NCBI RefSeq assembly: GCF_003011885.1
Contig: NZ_PXXO01000007.1
Span: 100,094-164,093 of the forward strand
DNA: 64,000 nt
Reading direction: 5' to 3'
DNA from: Cyanobium usitatum str. Tous
GTDB taxonomy: Bacteria; Cyanobacteriota; Cyanobacteriia; PCC-6307; Cyanobiaceae
Shown here: in pieces, positions 59,918-64,000 of the stretch
Position numbering within the stretch: position 1 is the stretch's first letter
How the letters are laid out: every line of letters begins with the position of its first letter
Position numbers and translations under genes: made by a program
The notes under the pieces: model-generated
Told to the model about the DNA's origin: nothing
Databases searched by the model: none
What the model saw: the letters and a program-made list of their open reading frames with translations, nothing else

Positions 59918-61192
59918 TCAGACCGGCATCAGCGTATCCATCGCCTGCTTCACCACTGAGTAGCAGCGATCTAGCTGGTCTTCGTTGATGCCCAGGGGCG
60001 GCAGCAGATACACCACGTTGCCCAGGGGGCGTAGGTACACGCCCTGTTGCAGGCAGTGGCGCTGGATCTGCTTGCCCACGGGATTGAGGTAGCTGGCTTC
60101 GCCGGCGTCCACATCCCAGGCCGCCATGGTGCCGACGCAGCGGGGGCGCCGCACCAGCGGGTGTCGGGACAGAACTTCCAGCAGTGGCGTGTGGCGCACC
60201 TCGAACTGCTGGAAGCGCTCGGGGTTGGCCTGGAGCAGATCCAGGCTGGCCAGGGCCGCTGCACATCCCAGGGGATTGGCGGTGAAGCTGTGCCCGTGGA
60301 AGAAGGTGGCCTCCGGCCGTTCGCTGATGAACCCCTGATAGAGGCGCTCGCTGGCCATCGTTGCCCCCATTGGCAGGAAGCCACCGGTGAGGCCTTTGGA
60401 GAGGGCCATCAGGTCGGGCTGAATACCGGCCCGCCGGCAGGCGAACAGGTCGCCGGTGCGGCCGAAGCCTGTGAACACCTCATCGGCAATCAGCAGGGCT
60501 CCAGCAGCCTGGACCCGCTCGGCCACCGCCCGCAGGAAGGCCGGCCGCACCACCCGCATGCCGCTCGCCCCCTGGATCAAGGGTTCGAGGATCACGGCCG
60601 CGGTGGGCGTCTCTAGGGCCTGTTCGAGTTGGCGAAGGGCGACCTGTTCTCTTTGCTCCACTGCGTCGTCGCCCCAGTGGCTGTGGGGCCAGGCCACCCG
60701 GGCTACGGCAAATAGCAGTGGCTCATAGGGGTCGGTGAACAGCGAGCGCTCCCCCAGAGCCATCGCTCCGAAGGTGTCGCCGTGGTAGGCCCCCTCAAAG
60801 GCGATCACCTGGCGGCGTTCGCTGCCCTGGTTGCGCCACCACTGCCAGGCGATCTTGAGGGCTACCTCCACGGCGGTGGAGCCGTTGTCGGAGAAGAACA
60901 GCCGCTCGAGGCCCGTGAGCGCACTGATCCGAGTGGCGAGCTGCTCGGCGGGTTCGTGGCTGAAGTTGGCGAAGATCACCTGCTCCAACTGCTGGGCCTG
61001 ACGGGCGATCGCCGCCGCAATGGCTGGCTCGGCGTGGCCGTGCAGGGTGACCCACCAGCTGCTGATCGCGTCAATCAGGCGGCGGCCATCGCTGAGCTCC
61101 AGCTCACTGCCCCGGGCTGAACGCACCTGCAGCGGCTCGGGGCTGCTGGCCACCTGGGTGGTGGGATGCCAGAGGTGGGGGTGCCAGGTCAT
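59918..61192 (-). CDS. bioA: Adenosylmethionine-8-amino-7-oxononanoate aminotransferase
   Basis: The 424-residue PLP enzyme starts at MTWHPHLWHP, which carries the family's N-terminal HPxTQ block. LIDAISSWWVTLHGHAEPAIA, FFSDNGSTAVEVALKIA, and DEVFTGFGRTG follow; the catalytic Lys lies in LSKGLTGGFLPM. It transfers the SAM amino group to KAPA in biotin synthesis. No other bio genes are in the window. It converges on the CPA2 antiporter. Confidence 0.94.
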   Translation of the reverse strand: MTWHPHLWHPTTQVASSPEPLQVRSARGSELELSDGRRLIDAISSWWVTLHGHAEPAIAAAIARQAQQLEQVIFANFSHEPAEQLATRISALTGLERLFFSDNGSTAVEVALKIAWQWWRNQGSERRQVIAFEGAYHGDTFGAMALGERSLFTDPYEPLLFAVARVAWPHSHWGDDAVEQREQVALRQLEQALETPTAAVILEPLIQGASGMRVVRPAFLRAVAERVQAAGALLIADEVFTGFGRTGDLFACRRAGIQPDLMALSKGLTGGFLPMGATMASERLYQGFISERPEATFFHGHSFTANPLGCAAALASLDLLQANPERFQQFEVRHTPLLEVLSRHPLVRRPRCVGTMAAWDVDAGEASYLNPVGKQIQRHCLQQGVYLRPLGNVVYLLPPLGINEDQLDRCYSVVKQAMDTLMPV

Positions 61193-61196
61193 GGGG

Positions 61197-61558
61197 TCAG
61201 GCTTCAAGGTGATCAATGAAGCGCACCGAAAGTCGCCGGATCAAGGCATTGTTTCGTCTCTCCCGCCCACGGGCCGTGTCTCGTGTGTCGCCCATCTGCC
61301 GGGCCGTGGAGCTCACGCTCAAAGGTTTCCCTGCTGCTATTCCGTAGCGCAATCGCAGCAGCTCGGCTTCCTGTTTTGGCAGTTCATTGAGCAGCTGAAG
61401 CCGCCAGGGCATTGTTGATGGCGTCGCGAATCAACCAGGTGGCGTAGGTGGTAAAACGCTAGCCCCGGCTGGGATCGAATCGTTCGGGTGGAGCGACCAC
61501 GCCGAGATGGACTCTCCTCAGCCGATCCGGGCCACTGCCCGTGGTGCAATCCCTGAGG
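61197..61558 (-). pseudogene. Degenerate sigma-70 factor relic
   Basis: On the minus strand region 2 reads RFDPSRG, then an in-frame TAG where an aromatic residue is usual, then RFTTYATWLIRDAINNAL. The next recognisable sequence, in another frame, is LNELPKQEAELLRLRYGIA with a degraded region-4 helix-turn-helix (VSSTARQMGDTRDTARGRE). So regions 2.4 to 3 are deleted, with a frameshift and a nonsense codon. No functional sigma factor can be made, although the region-4 part alone remains open (71 codons). It sits 4 nt downstream of the bioA start, on the same strand. Confidence 0.82.
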
Positions 61559-61562
61559 AATT

Positions 61563-61721
61563 TCAGCCGTTGCTGGAGTGACCCGGTGCCCACTGCTGGA
61601 TCAGCTGTTCGAGGCGTACCAGCTGGTAGCGGGTCTGCTCGTTGGGCTGTTGGATGTAGGCGCTGCGCAGGTGATCGAGCTCGGCGTCGAGCGAGAGCAG
61701 CACGGGGTGGTTCTCGTTCAC
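61563..61721 (-). CDS. Short helical protein, 52 residues, tentative
   Basis: A GTG-started frame encodes MNENHPVLLSLDAELDHLRSAY and ends with LVRLEQLIQQWAPGHSSNG. The amphipathic Leu pattern and acidic/Gln composition look like a real small helical protein, but the frame is short and has no family match. It lies just upstream of the sigma relic on the same strand and could instead be a relic's neighbour. Confidence 0.4.
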   Translation of the reverse strand: MNENHPVLLSLDAELDHLRSAYIQQPNEQTRYQLVRLEQLIQQWAPGHSSNG

Positions 61722-61769
61722 GGAGCAAATCCAGGACCTACCAGCAAATCCTAAGCCTTTATTAAATTT

Positions 61770-61792
61770 CGGGGATGGCCGGTCAGTCCCCG
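61770..61792. terminator. Hairpin after the 123-residue protein gene
   Basis: CGGGGA pairs with TCCCCG across an 11-base loop, 7 nt beyond the leftward gene's stop codon. On the minus strand the stem is followed by AAATTTAATAAAGG, so termination could be AT-rich but there is no pure U-run. Confidence 0.5.
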
Positions 61793-61798
61793 ATTGGC

Positions 61799-62170
61799 TC
61801 AGGCTCCGATTGGCAGTGGGCCGTCCCGGTCGGAGCGGAAGGTGAGAGGCATGGATGGCACATGTCGCTGAATCAACTCCAGCAGCAGCTTGAAAACCTC
61901 GCGGGTGTGGGGGGCGGTAGTGCCCATGGCTTCGCGACTCAGCAGCACCAGCTCCAGCACCTTGCCATCTGCTTTTGATTGCACATCGGCGAAAAGCTGC
62001 ATGCGCTGGGTTTCACCGCCGCCGCGGATCATGGCGCTGAGGTGGGCTGGTGTGCGGTGCTCGATCTCCGCTCTGAGACCCTCTAGTACAGGCTGGAGGG
62101 CCTCCAGCATGGCGGCGGCCTCCAGCGGCACGCCGGGTTTGAGCACCACTAAAAACCGCGCCACAGCCAC
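61799..62170 (-). CDS. Conserved-looking cytoplasmic protein, unknown function
   Basis: The 123-residue protein has no signal or membrane segment and a mixed alpha/beta composition (MAVARFLVVLKPGV, VFKLLLELIQRHVPSMPLTFR). No domain is recognised. It follows the DCC-type redox gene with 7 nt between them, likely as an operon. Confidence 0.7.
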   Translation of the reverse strand: MAVARFLVVLKPGVPLEAAAMLEALQPVLEGLRAEIEHRTPAHLSAMIRGGGETQRMQLFADVQSKADGKVLELVLLSREAMGTTAPHTREVFKLLLELIQRHVPSMPLTFRSDRDGPLPIGA

Positions 62171-62177
62171 TCCCTTA

Positions 62178-62606
62178 TCAATTCACGCTACCTGTTGCAG
62201 CCTGCCCAGCTGGTTGGTCCGGATCCAGAGGTAATCCCTGCACGGCCAGGGCGAGGCGCCGGGCCAGCAGCAGCACCGGGTAAAGGCGCTTTGCTCTTCC
62301 CGGTGTGGCGAGGAGCGGGCCGAGCAGCTGCAGCAGGGTGGCGCTGGGCTCCAGCCGGCTGCAAATCCACTGAATCGCCTCGGCTCCATGCAGCACCCGG
62401 CCCTCTGCCAACACCACGGCACCCCGGCTCAGGTCCCAGCCCTGCTGCCGCAGCTGCCGCCTCAGTTCGCTATCGCTGCGGCCATCGCGGATCGCCAAGT
62501 TCGGGATGCCACTGCGCAGTTCCGCCAGCTCCGCGAAATGGCGGCAGAAGGGACAGCCTCCGTCAAACACCAGTACCGGATGGTCAAGTGCCGGGGGGCC
62601 AATCAT
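62178..62606 (-). CDS. DCC-family thiol-disulfide oxidoreductase-like protein
   Basis: The 142-residue protein has the family signature VLVFDGGCPFCRHFAELAE (usual form DxDCxxC) and the following EAIQWICSRLEPSATLL. The C-terminal half is a helix bundle with LARRLALAV. It has the Cys pair expected for a thioredoxin-like redox role, though no enzyme activity is established for the family. It is transcribed opposite to the FAD gene with about 58 bp between starts. Confidence 0.85.
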   Translation of the reverse strand: MIGPPALDHPVLVFDGGCPFCRHFAELAELRSGIPNLAIRDGRSDSELRRQLRQQGWDLSRGAVVLAEGRVLHGAEAIQWICSRLEPSATLLQLLGPLLATPGRAKRLYPVLLLARRLALAVQGLPLDPDQPAGQAATGSVN

Positions 62607-62664
62607 CGGCTGCAGCCTTGGAGATCGCTGTCATCCTGAAGGCCTAGCGGTTTAGTTGTTGTGT

Positions 62665-63864
62665 ATGCCCAGCTCGGGCCCGGAATCCATCGCCGTGATC
62701 GGGGCCGGGGTATCGGGCTGCGCTTTCGTTGCCCAGCTGCGCCGCTTGGGTTACACTGGAACCTTCAGCCTTTGGGAGACAGGGCGAGGCCCGGGCGGAC
62801 GGGCCAGCACCCGGCGCTCCCGCCAGGATCGTGGGCTGCGCATCGATCACGGCGCGCCCCTGCTCAACATCACCGGCGCAATGGAGCCGCTGTTGTTGCA
62901 GCCCCTGCTGGCGGGGGGCTGGATTGAGCCTTGGCCTGGTTTGATCGCCCAGCTCCAGGGGGAAGCGACCCTGCGGCCAGGCCAGGCTGATGCCCTGGGG
63001 CTCGGCCAGCTCTACCGGGGTCGGGGTGGCATGGATCATCTCTGCAAAGGACTGTTGAGCCTTGCCGGCGAGGCTGGCGAAGCGTGGCAACCCCACTACG
63101 GCACCCTGGTGCGCCACCTCGATTGGAAGGATGGTCTCTGGCAGCTGCTGGATCGGGAGGGGGAGTTACTGGGGCAGGCCCATTGGCTTGTGCTGAGCAG
63201 CACCCTGCTGGCCCATCCGCGCAGCAGGCAGATCTTTGGCTGGGAGGAGGTACCCCTCAAGCAGGCTGCAGAACGGCTGGGCGACCTCCGGCTGGAGCAT
63301 GCCCTCACTGTGATCGCCGGCATCCGCGCTGAGGCCCGCAGCAATCTGCTGGTGCTGCTTGAGGCAGCCGCGGCAGGACCTTGGGCCAGTCTTCCTTTCA
63401 GCCTGCTCCATTTCGATGCGGCAGCCCAGCAGCGCTGGGGGCTGCAGCGGATCACCGTTCAGCCCTTGTCCGACGGTCGCTGCGCCGTGGTGGCCCACTC
63501 CAGCCACTCCTTTGCCGCCGATCACCTTGATGTCTATGGCACCCATTCCGCCGTGGCCCGCATGCTTCAGCTGCCCCCCGATGAGGGCCGCGAAGATACG
63601 GTGATCGCTGCCCTCACCACCGCTCTTGAGCAGGTGATGGCCCCCTGGTTGCCTGGCCTAAACCTGGCCACGGCTGATCGCCAGCTGATGCGCTGGGGTG
63701 CCGCTTTTCCCTTGGCGCCCGGGCTGCCCTCCGAACTCAGTTGCTGCCCAAGCAGCCGGGTGGGATTCTGCGGCGACTTCATTGCGGGGGTGGGATTTGG
63801 GCGGATTGAGGGTGCCCTGCGCAGCGGCGAACAGCTAGCCCACGAGCTTTGTGCACTTGCCTAA
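62665..63864 (+). CDS. FAD-dependent amine oxidoreductase (renalase-like)
   Basis: The 399-residue start at MPSSGPESIAVIGAG follows the usual dinucleotide-binding opening. FAD-binding GAGVSGCAFVAQL is near residue 12, GGRASTRR follows, and DHGAPLLN lies after it as in renalase-type amine oxidases. A C-terminal FCGDFIAGVGFGRIEGALRSGEQLA is the second FAD contact. The substrate is unknown. An upstream TTG would add three residues. Confidence 0.84.
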   Translation: MPSSGPESIAVIGAGVSGCAFVAQLRRLGYTGTFSLWETGRGPGGRASTRRSRQDRGLRIDHGAPLLNITGAMEPLLLQPLLAGGWIEPWPGLIAQLQGEATLRPGQADALGLGQLYRGRGGMDHLCKGLLSLAGEAGEAWQPHYGTLVRHLDWKDGLWQLLDREGELLGQAHWLVLSSTLLAHPRSRQIFGWEEVPLKQAAERLGDLRLEHALTVIAGIRAEARSNLLVLLEAAAAGPWASLPFSLLHFDAAAQQRWGLQRITVQPLSDGRCAVVAHSSHSFAADHLDVYGTHSAVARMLQLPPDEGREDTVIAALTTALEQVMAPWLPGLNLATADRQLMRWGAAFPLAPGLPSELSCCPSSRVGFCGDFIAGVGFGRIEGALRSGEQLAHELCALA

Positions 63865-64000
63865 GGAATCTCTGGACAAACGGGGTTTGAGCCGGAGGCA
63901 GTGAGCAGAAAAGAGTGCCTTTTACCGTAAATTGCCTCTGAGGCCCTTTTCAGAGGACTTTTGATCTCCTGTTCAGCCACTTTGGGCTGGTTTTGAAGCT
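63865..64000. other. Non-coding end of window with possible terminator hairpin
   Basis: After the FAD gene no ORF is supported to the window edge. A hairpin CCTCTGA-N8-TCAGAGG (63935-63956) is followed by ACTTTTGATC. It could terminate the rightward transcript, although it lies about 70 nt from the stop and the T-tract is short. Confidence 0.5.

Noticed and set aside
1..64000. HIP1 (GCGATCGC) enrichment
   Set aside because: Only scattered copies were noticed (for example near 9862, 43964 and 61003), so the strong enrichment typical of many larger cyanobacteria is not seen.
1..64000. CRISPR arrays, insertion sequences, prophage
   Set aside because: No regularly spaced direct repeats, transposase motifs or phage structural genes were found.

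Overview
The window reads as a chromosomal segment of a high-GC picocyanobacterium of the Synechococcus/Cyanobium type. The main reasons are SLH-domain (SomA-type) outer-membrane porins, a CpcL-type phycobilisome linker, the NDH-1MS CO2-uptake operon (ndhF3-ndhD3-cupA-cupS), ndhL next to a DUF3007 gene and trpA, a cyAbrB regulator, and IdiA/FutA-type iron transport. Genes are densely packed, with many ATGA or TGATG stop-start overlaps. One tRNA is visible; I see no rRNA, CRISPR array, prophage or insertion sequence.

Layout. (1) 0-7 kb, iron side: two secreted proteins of unknown function, a CRP/FNR-family regulator behind a palindrome-rich divergent promoter region, the FutB permease and FutA/IdiA iron-binding protein, and an SLH porin. 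(2) 7-18.3 kb, a zinc-homeostasis island: a CobW-family GTPase with a His-rich loop, a HupE/UreJ-type permease, a second SLH porin, znuA, a polytopic membrane protein, znuC, zur and znuB. It continues with an apparent operon of two small DUF3721-like proteins, a COG0701-type permease, its DUF1980-type partner and an unrecognised secreted protein. Two near-consensus Zur boxes are visible, one in front of the porin and one between znuA and the divergent membrane-protein gene. (3) 18.3-35 kb, mostly housekeeping: queD-like, hisIE, cpcL, a matrixin-like protease, a group-2 sigma factor, small picocyanobacterial proteins, a Nif11-cupin fusion, cyAbrB, an SbcCD-like pair, a cytochrome c6-like protein, an aminotransferase, methyltransferases, trpA, ndhL and tRNA-Leu(UAA). 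(4) 35-53 kb, transport: a CAX antiporter, a decayed patch (Nif11-like peptide, metalloprotease-like remnant, CaCA exchanger fragment), an MHS transporter, a NatFGH-type amino-acid ABC transporter, a P-type Ca2+-ATPase, a DASS/SLC13 carrier, a DUF475/TerC-like protein and a KtrAB-like K+ uptake pair. A DedA gene lies at each side of the 46.5-53.1 kb cation block, and the second copy is frameshifted. (5) 53-64 kb: the CO2-uptake operon followed by a CPA2 antiporter, then bioA, a degenerate sigma-factor relic, and small and redox proteins.

How it fits together: the iron and zinc blocks each pair an outer-membrane SLH porin with an inner-membrane ABC importer and a regulator, which suggests metal-specific outer-to-inner membrane routes. 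The most promising undescribed element is the zinc-island operon at 14.6-18.2 kb. It holds tandem DUF3721 proteins with a conserved Cys/His/Met motif, one of them fused to a decapeptide repeat, next to a DUF1980/COG0701 pair. All functions were assigned by reading motifs and families by eye; no database search was run.
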